Source: Diphasiastrum complanatum (lineage: Eukaryota > Streptophyta > Lycopodiopsida > Lycopodiales > Lycopodiaceae). Taken from it: a stretch of 64,000 nucleotides of DNA. A model generated the notes under the pieces. It was not told the DNA's origin. It searched no databases and saw only the letters and a list, made by a program, of their open reading frames with translations. The position numbers and the translations under genes were made by a program. Location of the stretch: positions 57,732,865 to 57,796,864 of the forward strand of contig CM055095.1 in the NCBI GenBank assembly GCA_029204225.1, given 5' to 3'. This document shows, in pieces, positions 33,201 to 43,189 of the stretch (the stretch's first letter is position 1; every line of letters starts with the position of its first letter).

Positions 33201-35520
33201 GACTGGCCGGTCAGCTATGCAGATCTCACGGAAATGGCCACGGTTTGGGGTTCATCAAGACAACTGTTGTGCAAGGTGCTGCCCACAGTGTAAGCTCGGG
33301 TGCATCCATGGTCGGGGTGGTCGGCAGAACGGGGGACTTGATGAGTCAAGGTGCTGCCCTTGAGGTGTAAGCACAGTCAGTTCTCGCGGTTCGGGCCTGG
33401 CGTTGTCTGCACGTAGGACAGATGAGGCAAAGTGCTGCCTAGGGAGGTGAAAGCATGGTCTGTACCTTGTGGGGTGCGGGGCGACATATTCAAACTGTAC
33501 GGGTTAACCATTGATACAGAGATGCTGCTCGAATTCGGGTGTAAAGCACGGGTGGTTAGCTGTCGGTGCGGGATAGCTGCCGATCGTTTAGCTATAAGGG
33601 CTATCGACCAAAAAGTGGTGGGGCGTGACTAAGGCAATGTGCTGCTTAATGGTGAAAGCACGGATAGTTGGAGGGGTGTCCTATGTGGGCTGATTCCATG
33701 ATCGATTTGTATGGGCGCGGCCAGGCAAAGGTCCGTTGGCAGGACCATCTCAAAGGGGGACCTTGTCTTTGTTACTTGTTAGTAAACCTGCCTGAGTGTC
33801 TTACTTGTACGTATTTGTGGTGAGTCTTAGTACTCGTGCTTTGCTTGGTTTGCATGATTGCTTGTGATACAAGGAGCTGATGGCTCAAGAAGGAACCTTT
33901 TCTTTTGAAGGCTGATACCATCAAACAAAGAGGACTACAGAATCTGTGGGACGGATTTGCAGTTCAAGTACTCACACGTGAACGACAACGAAACAACTCA
34001 ATGTTTGCAAAGGATGGATGACTAGCCTGTTTCTTGGGTTAGTTTCATTTGCGACAACGCCCACCAAACGCAAGCAGGAAGTCAAAAGTTGGAAAGGGCC
34101 ATTTCAGGGGAGATCTTCTATGGAGCAGTTGGTCTTCATTTTGGGACGGCCACCTTCGGAACTGAAACTCACTGAGCATGGGCGATATCCAGAATCTGTG
34201 CGGCGGATTTGCAGTTCAATTACTCACACGTGAACGACAACGAAATGACTCAATGTTTGCAAAGGATGGATCGAGCCATAATCCTAGCAGATGGGAAGCA
34301 AAGTGTTGGAAAGGCTTTTTGTCCGAAGAACTCTACTCTAAGTCCGATCAGCTGATTTATTAAGTGGAGTGGAACTATCACACACACCTCTCTCTTGGGG
34401 CAAATTTTGAATGAAAGTTGATCAAAATGGGGGCAAATTCAAGGTGACCTAGCCATATTCACACGAGGAGACTGGCGAACTTTGGACCTAATAAGTTGAC
34501 AAGTTTTTGTTGTGGAAAGGAAAGTTTGTTATAGGCTTTCTTTGGACCAGCAATGATGAGGAAACATATGAGTACGCTGGCTTGTGTTACGTGTAAGGCA
34601 GCTGATCAATGAAGGAACTGTGAAAGTTGAGTCTTGCATGAGAGACTTGGTATTTCGAACGGACGCTAAGGGACAGTTCGCGTTGAGATCGGATTAGTGC
34701 AAACTCTGGGTGCATGTTTCTGATTCAAAGAGAGCTACTTGAAGCCAAGCTCGATGTACACTTCTTGTTTTGACTGTGAGGCAACTAACCAGTGATGGAA
34801 TTGTGAAAGTCAAGTTTTGCGCGACAGACATGGTGCTTCAAACAAACACGAAGAGATAGTTCGGATGCGGATCAAACTGGTGCGACCCTTTGGCTTTCCA
34901 CGAGGTCAATGGTTACATTTGGGCTGATTCAAAGAGCTACTTCAAGCTAAGTGAGAGGTGCATTGCGGAGTACTCAATCTTTGCCTACCTTAAAGAGCCA
35001 AGATGGAAAAGTATCAAGATCAGGCTTGGACAAGGAGAGAAATCAAGGTGCAGAAGCAACAAGGCACAGAGTGGACCATAAAGTGGGCAATCAAACGATA
35101 AATCCTTCGGCTCAGGGAGCCTTGATACCTGTGCGGAACTGAACAAATCTGGAGCTCAGGGAGCTCAATACAAAGTGCATCAAGGACAAATCAGGAGCTC
35201 AAAGGAGTTCCAAAGTTGAAAGTCAGAAGCGACAGGGGCGAACATTTCAAAGAAAGGCCTCTGTCACCAGTTAATAAGGTTCTTGGGTTTTACGAAAGCG
35301 AAATCAAATCTACGCTTTTCCCAGACAAAGATATATTTTCAAGTTATGTAATTTTTCAGTACAAACAGCTGAGCCTCCGACTTGTGGTGTGCCAGCTTCA
35401 ATGTTAATAAAAAGTGGCCAGTAAATTGAGTACTGTGCCAAGTAGCTTAAATGTATAGTAATTTTAATTGGGAGACACCTTTACTTTAATCTGACATCTG
35501 ATGAGGACATCAGATTTTAT
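33201..35520 (+). other. LARD-1 internal region, non-coding
   Basis: About 2.3 kb without a gene. It carries repeats of a 'gtgctgcc...gtgaaagcacg' module near 33270-33660 with one full 'tagctataagggctatcgac' unit (33590). An 80-bp block (33939-34018) is repeated at 34191-34270, replacing sequence that is different in LARD-2 (38981-39055). A perfect hairpin, ATCTGATG-AGGA-CATCAGAT, lies at 35496-35515, five bases before the purine tract. Confidence 0.85.
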
Positions 35521-35534
35521 AAAGGTGGGGTGGA
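35521..35534 (+). other. LARD-1 polypurine tract
   Basis: AAAGGTGGGGTGGA immediately before the TGTTGTAAAG LTR start; it has two T interruptions. Confidence 0.85.
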
Positions 35535-36372
35535 TGTTGTAAAGCTACCTTTACAAGCTTTATTTCCGGCGCCATCGGCGCCAGCTATGTCCCCGACGCC
35601 AGCAGCGCCCCTGCTGCTCCCGGCGCCAACGGCACCGGCGCCACTGTGACCAGAATCCAGCCGGCGCCAAGTTCCTATGGCTGAAAATCTTTGATCGGTT
35701 CTAGCGAAGTCCAGAGAGCTCAGATCGATGTGCAATCACCTCACACGATCTAGGCATGATTAAAGGAAGCCTGGGGATCAATAAAATCTAGAGAGAGAAA
35801 ATGACTTTCTAGAAAGAGAAAATCCTAGAGAGAGAAAAACGTGCTTTACCAGCTTGGGTAGAGTGCTTGGTATGAGGGGGGGTGCCGAATCACACCAATA
35901 CTATAGGGGAGTGCGGGTTGCGACTCAGGGCGAGCTCCAACCAAGTCTCAGCCTCCCTTGCTGGAATGTTGTCATGGCTCTCGCCTTGGCATGCTAGCGC
36001 CCCGGAGACTAGGGTCGGTCACACACTTGAAATGTAACCTTCTCAGATTTATCAATAAAGTGGGATTTTTCTCAAACTGACTCTGATTACCTTTTGGGTT
36101 TCAGTGTTCGGTAAAAGCGCCAGTTGTAAGGCCGCTTTCAAAATTTTTAACTTGGCACATAGCTGAGGGTCGTATCCCGGGACGCCAGCGGTATGCCGTC
36201 GGGACCATTCGGTCCGTGGCGCCAGCAGTATGCTGTCGGGACCATTTGGTCCAGGAACTAGTTGTTTCCATATCTGTCGCGACTTGTGGTTCTGAGTGTG
36301 CCTTGCATGAACGTGAATGGGTTAAGCTCTTGGGGAACGGGCTCTAACCTGTCGGCTGAGTTGGATGGCTTG
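35535..36372 (+). repeat. LARD-1 3' LTR, left part (838 bp)
   Basis: Matches the 5' LTR up to 'gagttggatggcttg', where LARD-2 is inserted. It lacks 18 bp of the GGCGCC block and retains 'tcaataaagtggg'. The last five bases, GCTTG, are the target site duplicated after LARD-2. Confidence 0.95.
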
Positions 36373-37587
36373 TGTTGTAAAGCTACCTTTACAAGCTTTA
36401 CTTCCGGCGCCATCGGCGCCAGCTATGTCCCCGGCGCCAGCAGCGCCCCTGCTGCTCCCGGCGCCAACGGCGCCGGCGCCGCTCCCGGCGCCACTGTGAC
36501 CAGAATCCAGCCGGCGCCAAGTTCCTATGGCTGAAAATCTTTGATCGATTCTAGTGAAGTCCAGAGAGCTCAGATCGATGTGCAATCACCTCACACGATC
36601 TAGGCATGATTAAAGGAAGCTTGGGGATCAATAAAATCTAGAGAGAGAAAATGACTTTCTAGAAAGAGAAAATCCTAGAGAGAGAAAAACGTGCTTTACC
36701 AGCTTGGGTAGAGTGCTTGGTATGAGGGGAGTGCGGGTTGCGACTCAGGGCGAGCTCCAACCAAGTCTCAGCCTCCCTTGCTGGAATGTTGTCATGGCTC
36801 TCGCCTTGGCATGCTAGCGCCCCGGAGACTAGGGTCGGTCACACACTTGAAATGTAACCTTCTCAGATTTATCAATAAAGTGGGATTTTTCTCAAACTGA
36901 CTCTGATTACCTTCTGGGTTTCAGTGTTCGGTAAAAGCGCCAGTTGTAAGGCCGCTTTCAAAATTTTTAACTTGGCACATAGCTGAGGGTCGTATCTCGG
37001 GACGCCAGCGGTATGCCGTCGGGACCATTCGGTCCGTGGCGCCAGCGGTATGCTGTCAGGACCATTTGGTCCAGGAACTGGTTGTTTCCATATCTGTCGC
37101 GGCTTGTGGTTCTGAGTGTTCCTTGCATGAACGTGAATGGGTTAAGCTCTTGGGGAACGGGCTCTAACCTGTCGGCTGAGTTGGATGGCTTGCTTGGGTG
37201 GATGTTACCTGTTTATGGCTGTCCAGTCTGGCGTGGCGCCAGGTTGGCTTCCAGCGCTCGTGACGAAGCTTTCAGTTGGTTAAGTCTGATGTAAGTCAGA
37301 CCGCTTGCTTGGAATGGATGTTACTCGTTTGTAACGAAGCTTCGAGTTGGTTAAGTTTGATGTATGTCGGGCGGCTTGCTTGGAGGGAAGTCACCCACGT
37401 CGGGACCCCCGATCTGGCATGGCGCCAGGTTGGATCTCAATGTTGGTTTGCGGAACTTCAAGTTGGTTAAGTCTGATCGTTGTTGGCGAGTTGGCTGCTT
37501 GTATGTCAAGTGGGTTTGGATGGCAATAGTTGAAGGCTGGGAAGCTAAGTCGTGGGTCCCGGCTCCCTTTGGGATGCCTGCGCTACA
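36373..37587 (+). repeat. LARD-2 5' LTR (1215 bp)
   Basis: TGTTGTAAAG to 'cctgcgctaca'. It lacks the 31-bp 'ggtgccgaatcac...' segment that both LARD-1 LTRs carry; that segment is bounded by a short direct repeat (AGGGGAG). A candidate polyadenylation signal, 'tcaataaagtggg', is present near 36871. Confidence 0.96.
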
Positions 37588-37589
37588 TG

Positions 37590-37602
37590 TGGTATCAGAG
37601 CC
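37590..37602 (+). other. LARD-2 primer-binding site
   Basis: TGGTATCAGAGCC, two bases after the LTR end, identical to LARD-1. Confidence 0.92.
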
Positions 37603-40321
37603 GACTGGCCGGTCAGCTATGCGAATCTCACGGAAATGGCCACGGTTCGGGGTTCATCAAGACAACTGTTGTGCAAGGTGCTGCCCACAGTGTAAGCACG
37701 GGTGCGTCCACGGTCGGGGTGGTTGGCAGGACGGGGGCTTGATGAGTCAAAGTGCTGCCCTTGAGGTGTAAGCACGGTCAGTTTCCGCGGTTCGGGCCTG
37801 GCGCCGTCTGCACGTAGGACAGATGAGGCAATGTGCTGCCATTAGGATGGTGTAAGCACGGTCTGTGCCTTGTGGGGTGCGGGGTGACATATTCACGATG
37901 ACCACCGTTCGTTTAGCTATAAGGGCTATCGACCAAATTTGGTGGGGGCGTTACTGAGGCAATGTGCTGCCTAACGGTGAAAGCACGGGTGCGTCCACGA
38001 TTTGGGTGGTATGCTGCCGATCGTTTAGCTATAAGGGCTATCGACTAAATTTGGTGGGGGCGTTACTGAGGCAATGTGCTGCCTAATGGTGAAAGCACGG
38101 GTGCGTCCACGGGGGTGGTATATTCAAGGATAGCTGCCATTCGTTTAGCTATAAGGGCTATCGACCAAATTTTGTGGGGGCGTTACTGAGGCAATGTGCT
38201 GCCTAACGGTGAAAGCACGGGTGCGTCCACGATTGGGGGGTACGCTGCCGATCGTTTAGCTATAAGGGCTATCGACTAGATTTGGTGGGGGCGTTACTGA
38301 GGCAATGTGCTGCCTGACGGTGAAAGCACGGGTGCGTCCACGGGGGTGGTATATTCAAGGATAGCTGCCGATCGTTTAGCTATAAGGGCTATCGACCAAA
38401 AAGTGGTGGGGCGTGACTGAGGCAATGTGCTGCTTAATGGTGAAAGCACGGATGGTTGGAGGGGTGTCCTATGTGGGCTGATTCTGTGATCGATTTGTAT
38501 GGGCGCGGCCAGGCAAAGGTCCGTTGGCAGGACCATCTCAAAGGGGGACCTTGTCTTTGTTACTTGTTAGTAAACCTGCCTGAGTGTCTTACTTGTATGT
38601 ATTCGTGGTGAGTCTTAGTACTCGTGCTTTGCCTGGTTTGCATGATTGCTTGTGATACAAGGAGCTGATGGCTCGAGAATGAACCTTTTCTTTTGAAGGC
38701 TGATACCATCAAACAAAGAGGACTACAGAATCTGTGGGGCGGATTTGCAGTTCAAGTACTCACACGTGAACGACAACGAAACGACTCAATGTTTGCAAAG
38801 GATGGATGGCTAGCCTATTTCTTGGGTTAGTTTCATTTGTGACAACGCCCACCAGACGCAAGCAGGAAGTCAAAAGTTGGAAAGGGCAATTTCAGGGGAG
38901 ATCTTCTATGGAGCAGTTGGTCTTCATTTTGGGACGGCCACCTTCGGAACTGAAACTCACTGAGCATGGGTGATATCCAGTATCAGTTGGGTTTTTCCTC
39001 AAAGGGGAAAAGACTAGGATCCTCTTCAGAGATTGGCAACAAGTTGGATCGAGCCATAATCCTAGCAGATGGGAAGCAAAGTGTTGGAAAGGCTTTTTGT
39101 CCGAAGAACTCTACTCTAAAGTCCGATCAGCTGATTTATTAAGTGGAGGGGAACTATCACACACACCTCTCTCTTGGGGCAAATTTTGAATTAAAGTTGA
39201 TCAAAATGGGGGCAAATTCAAGGTGACCTAGCCATACTCACACGAGGAGACTGGGAACTTTGGACCTAATAAGTTGACAAGTTTTTGTTGTGGAAAGGAA
39301 AGTTTGTTATAGGCTTTCTCTGGACCAGCAATGATGAGGAAACATATGAGTACGCTGGCTTGTGTTACGTGTAAGGCAGCTGATCAATGAAGGAACTGAG
39401 AAAGTTGAGTCTTGCATGAGAGACTTGGTATTTCGAACGAACGCTAAGGGACAGTTCGCGTTGAGATCGGACTAGTGCAAACTCTGGGTGCATGTGTCTG
39501 ATTCAAAGAGAGCTACTTGAAGCCAAGCTCGATGTACACTTCTTGTTTTGACTGTGAGGCAACTGACCAGTGATGGAATTGTGAAAGTCAAGTTTTGTGC
39601 GACGGACATGGTGCTTCAAACAAACGCGAAGAGATAGTTCGGATGCGGATCAAATTGGTGCGACCCTTTGGCTTTCAACGAGGTCAATGGTTACATTTGG
39701 GCTGATTCAAAGAGCTACTTCAAGCTAAGTGAGAGGTGCATTGCGGAGTACTCAATCTTTGCCTACCTTAAAGAGCCAAGATGGAAAAGTATCAAGATCA
39801 GGCTGGGACAAGGAGAGAAATCAAGGTGCAGAAGCAACAAGGCACGAAGTGGACCATAAAGTGTGCAATCAAACGATAAATCCTTCGGCTCAGGGAGCCT
39901 TGATACTTGTGCGGAACTGAACAAATCTGGAGCTCAGGGAGCTCAACACAAAGTGCATCAAGGACAAATCAGGAGCTCAAAGGAGTTCCAAAGTCGAAAG
40001 TCAGAAGCGACAGGGGCGAACATTTCAAAGAAAGGCCTCTGTCACCAGTTAATAAGGTTCTCGGGTTTTACGAAAGCGATATCAAATCTATGCTTTTCCC
40101 AGACAAAGATATATTTTCAAGTTATGTAATTTTTCAGTACAAAGAGCTGAGCCTCCGACTTGTGGTGTGCCAACTTCAATGTTAATAAAAAGTGGCCAGT
40201 AAATTGAGTACTGTGCCAAGTAGCTTAAATGTATAGTAATTTTAATTGGGAGACACCTTTACTTTAATCTGACATCTGATGAGGACATCAGATTTTATAA
40301 AGGTGGGGTGTCAGATTTTAT
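37603..40321 (+). other. LARD-2 internal region, non-coding
   Basis: About 2.7 kb, collinear with LARD-1 apart from the expanded repeat (37830-38440), the 34191-34270 block, and a duplicated purine tract. A 23-bp sequence including the tract is present twice in tandem (40288-40310 and 40311-40333). No gene is supported. Confidence 0.85.
37827..38440. repeat. Tandem repeat expanded in LARD-2, alternating 112/120-bp units
   Basis: 'ggcaatgtgctgcc' occurs at about 37827, 37958, 38070, 38190, 38301 and 38421, so intervals are 131, 112, 120, 111, 120. Each unit has 'ggtgaaagcacggg', 'gtttagctataagggctatc' and 'ggggcgttactga'. Two spacer types alternate (one with 'tatattcaaggatag', one without), giving a ~231-bp dimer. 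LARD-1 has one full unit at the same place. Confidence 0.93.
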
Positions 40322-40335
40322 AAAGGTGGGGTGGA
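40322..40335 (+). other. LARD-2 polypurine tract
   Basis: AAAGGTGGGGTGGA directly before the 3' LTR. A second, duplicated tract lies 23 bp upstream. Confidence 0.85.
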
Positions 40336-41550
40336 TGTTGTAAAGCTACCTTTACAAGCTTTACTTTCGGCGCCATCGGCGCCAGCTATGTCCCCGGCGC
40401 CAGCAGCGCCCCTGCTGCTCCCGGCGCCAACGGCGCCGGCGCCGCTCCCGGCGCCACTGTGACTAGAATCCAGCCGGCGCCAAGTTCCTATGGCTGAAAA
40501 TCTTTGATCGGTTCTAGCGAAGTCCAGAGAGCTCAGATCGATGTGCAATCACCTCACACGATCTAGGCATGATTAAAGGAAGCCTGGGGATCAATAAAAT
40601 CTAGAGAGAGAAAATGACTTTCTAGAAAGAGAAAATCCTAGAGAGAGAAAAACGTGCTTTACCAGCTTGGGTAGAGTGCTTGGTATGAGGGGAGTGCGGG
40701 TTGCGACTCAGGGCGAGCTCCAACCAAGTCTCAGCCTCCCTTGCTGGAATGTTGTCATGGCTCTCGCCTTGGCATGCTAGCGCCCCGGAGACTAGGGTCG
40801 GTCACACACTTGAAATGTAACCTTCTCAGATTTATCAATAAAGTGGGATTTTTCTCAAACTGACTCTGATTACCTTCTGGGTTTCAGTGTTCGGTAAAAG
40901 CGCCAGTTGTAAGGCCGCTTTCAAAATTTTTAACTTGGCACATAGCTGAGGGTCGTATCTCGGGACGCCAGCGGTATGCCGTCGGGACCATTCGGTCCGT
41001 GGCGCCAGCGGTATGCTGTCAGGACCATTTGGTCCAGGAACTGGTTGTTTCCATATCTGTCGCGGCTTGTGGTTCTGAGTGTTCCTTGCATGAACGTGAA
41101 TGGGTTAAGCTCTTGGGGAACGGGCTCTAACCTGTCGGCTGAGTTGGATGGCTTGCTTGGGTGGATGTTACCTGTTTATGGCTGTCCAGTCTGGCGTGGC
41201 GCCAGGTTGGCTTCCAGCGCTCGTGACGAAGCTTTCAGTTGGTTAAGTCTGATGTAAGTCAGACCGCTTGCTTGGAATGGATGTTACTCGTTTGTAACGA
41301 AGCTTCGAGTTGGTTAAGTTTGATGTATGTCGGGCGGCTTGCTTGGAGGGAAGTCACCCACGTCGGGACCCCCGATCTGGCATGGCGCCAGGTTGGATCT
41401 CAATGTTGGTTTGCGGAACTTCAAGTTGGTTAAGTCTGATCGTTGTTGGCGAGTTGGCTGCTTGTATGTCAAGTGGGTTTGGATGGCAATAGTTGAAGGC
41501 TGGGAAGCTAAGTCGTGGGTCCCGGCTCCCTTTGGGATGCCTGCGCTACA
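40336..41550 (+). repeat. LARD-2 3' LTR (1215 bp)
   Basis: Same length as the 5' LTR and nearly identical: I saw differences only in the first ~250 bases, for example 'acttccgg' against 'actttcgg' and 'gaagcttgg' against 'gaagcctgg'. Confidence 0.96.
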
Positions 41551-41950
41551 GCTTGCCTGGGTGGATGTTACCTGTTTATAGTTGTCCAGTCTGGCGTGGC
41601 GCCAGGTTGGCTTCCAGCGCTCGTGACGAAGCTTTCAGTTGGTTAAGTCTGATGTAAGTCAAACCGCTTGCTTGGAATGGATGTTACTCGTTTGTAACGA
41701 AGCTTCGAGTTGGTTAAGATTGATGTATGTCGGGCGGCTTGCTTGGAGGGAAGTCACCCACGTCGGGACCCCCGATTTGGCATGGCGCCAGGTTGGATCT
41801 CAATGTTAGTTTTCGGAACTTCAAGTTGGTTAAGTCTGATCGTTGTTGGCGAGTTGGCTGCTTGTATGTCAAGTGGATTTGGATGGCAAGAGTTGAAGGC
41901 TGGGAAGCTAAGTCGTGGTTCCCGGCTCCCTTTGGGATGCCTGCGCTTTA
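41551..41950 (+). repeat. LARD-1 3' LTR, right part
   Basis: Resumes with the duplicated GCTTG and continues the LTR to 'cctgcgcttta'; the terminal CA has become TA. CACAC follows, the target duplication of LARD-1. Confidence 0.93.
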
Positions 41951-41955
41951 CACAC

Positions 41956-42390
41956 CTTGGCTACAAATGACAAGCGTCGTCCAAGATTGGAAGCGCAGTA
42001 AAATAGCCTTTGGCAACAATGAAAAATGAATCACTGTCGACTCGGCTGGCCACGTTAAGCTTGCCAAGGTTTATGATGACTGGTCATCTACCACATATAA
42101 CAAATCTAATAGTGTTCCAATCCAGCCGAAAGGATACTATACAAGATCAACTAATATAATCAATTGGGGTCAAGCACTGGCCATTGTGGATTGTGCGGAT
42201 TCCAATAGATGCCAGATAGAAACCACCACGAAAGAATAATATATCCTACCATCTTCTATGGACATAGAGACACCCATCATTCCATTAATGATGATAAATC
42301 CAATTCCTATAGCTTGGTGCCCAGGAGAAGCTAGTATTTATGCCGCCACGTTTCAAAAGATGGTATTCTCTTGTTGAATGATGAAGTTGT
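41956..42390 (+). pseudogene. Ty3/gypsy protease end and linker, continued after LARD-1
   Basis: The frame resumes with Pro-Trp-Leu and runs to a TGA at 42027-42029, then continues in the same phase with 'DSAGHVKLAKVYDDW' and 'NIINWGQALAIVDC', a TAA near 42238, and 'AWCPGEASIYAATFQKMVF' up to about 42375. This is the protease-RT linker of the interrupted element; it has no recognisable enzymatic motif. Confidence 0.7.
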
Positions 42391-42464
42391 GAAGAATTGA
42401 AAAAGATTATCTATGTTAGATATAGGGGTCTTATGTTTTTTACATCAAGCATCTAGGTGTAGGA

Positions 42465-43124
42465 TGTTGATAGGAATAAATTTGGCATAGATGGCAAATT
42501 ATGCATTTCCACTTGTAATGCCACTATTGAGCCAAAATAGAGTAAGAGGCTAAACACATGCTAATTAGAGTGTAGACAAGTGTAAAGTTTTTGTTTGATG
42601 AATTCCAAGAGGTCCAATAGGATATAGAGGTGGAATCTTGTGAGGTCCAATAGGAAATTGAGGTGTGCTTGAATATAGTCCAATAGAATTAAGAGGTGCA
42701 TAGATCAATGATCCAATAGGATCAAGAGGTGACAAAATGTGGTCCAATCATAGTTAAGCATAGTGGTAGCTCGTGGACCTACTAGTATCATTGTACTCCT
42801 CATTTTGAAATCAATTGATTTGGTGATTTCATGGATTTTGTGAGTTATTGGATTTCTAGCTTTCTCTCTCTACCCGAGAGCTCTTGATGCATTTTCTCTC
42901 TCTACCCGAGGAGAGCGGCTTGTTTTTACTTAGATTATTTTTTGAATACTTCCCACACGTGTGAGTGAGAGTTGGAAGTGATTGAATGCATGTAGTAGTG
43001 TGTTTTTGCCATAGGATACAAGATTGATCTTGAATCTCAATCTAGTCTTGATCTTGGTGCATCTACACACCTTAGGAGATCACAAGTACATGTAGTGGAC
43101 AGTCCACACGTGTGAAAATCAACA
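42465..43124 (+). repeat. Copia-type LTR with minisatellite, inside the gypsy element
   Basis: Candidate start TGTTGATAGG; the end at 'aaaatcaaca' is fixed by the primer site directly after it (43125). It contains a 33-bp minisatellite (42611-42760), 'ctctctctacccgag' twice (about 42861 and 42896), and CACACGTGTG near 42954 and 43103. Only about 60 bp follow the primer site before gypsy-like sequence returns, so the copia internal region is deleted. Confidence 0.72.
42611..42760. repeat. 33-bp minisatellite, five copies
   Basis: 'gtccaatag' or 'atccaatag' recurs at about 42611, 42644, 42677, 42710 and 42741, each followed by a 'gaggtg' block in the first four; spacing is 33, 33, 33, 31. Confidence 0.9.
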
Positions 43125-43136
43125 TGGTATCAGAGC
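43125..43136 (+). other. Primer-binding site after the copia LTR
   Basis: TGGTATCAGAGC, perfect match to the plant initiator-Met type site, directly after the LTR end. Confidence 0.88.
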
Positions 43137-43189
43137 TGATGACGAACACGTGCTCATGTATCTCGGTCTAACGTTATGCACCAAAATTG

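Larger units (their letters stand above)
36373..41550 (+). mobile_element. LARD-2: young copy nested in the LARD-1 3' LTR
   Basis: 5178 bp with LTRs of 1215 bp each (36373-37587 and 40336-41550), a primer site (37590-37602), a non-coding internal region and a purine tract (40322-40335). Flanked by GCTTG at 36368-36372 and 41551-41555. By-eye comparison of the two LTRs shows about five differences, all transitions, which means a recent insertion relative to everything around it. It has no coding capacity, like LARD-1. Compared with LARD-1 the internal region is longer because of an expanded tandem repeat (about 37830-38440). Confidence 0.95.
31952..41950 (+). mobile_element. LARD-1: non-autonomous LTR retrotransposon
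   Basis: Structure: 5' LTR (31952-33185), primer site (33188-33200), non-coding internal region, purine tract (35521-35534), 3' LTR (35535-36372 plus 41551-41950, split by LARD-2). CACAC precedes the 5' LTR (31947-31951) and follows the 3' LTR (41951-41955), a 5-bp target duplication. Without LARD-2 and its duplication the element is about 4.8 kb, with LTRs of 1234 and 1233 bp. No gag, protease, RT or integrase is present; the largest open frames are short and not conserved between copies. This fits the LARD class, mobilised in trans by an autonomous relative (inference). The LTRs differ by several indels, so it is older than LARD-2. Confidence 0.93.

Noticed and set aside
32611-33370. Open frames of 93-141 codons in the LARD LTR and internal region
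   Set aside because: Overlapping frames on the same strand, not maintained between LARD-1 and LARD-2, no motifs.
37827-38440. CRISPR or rDNA spacer repeat
   Set aside because: Units are inside an LTR element and similar along their whole length.
43125-43136. tRNA gene fragments at primer-binding sites
   Set aside because: Only the 12-13 bases complementary to a tRNA 3' end are present; no cloverleaf.
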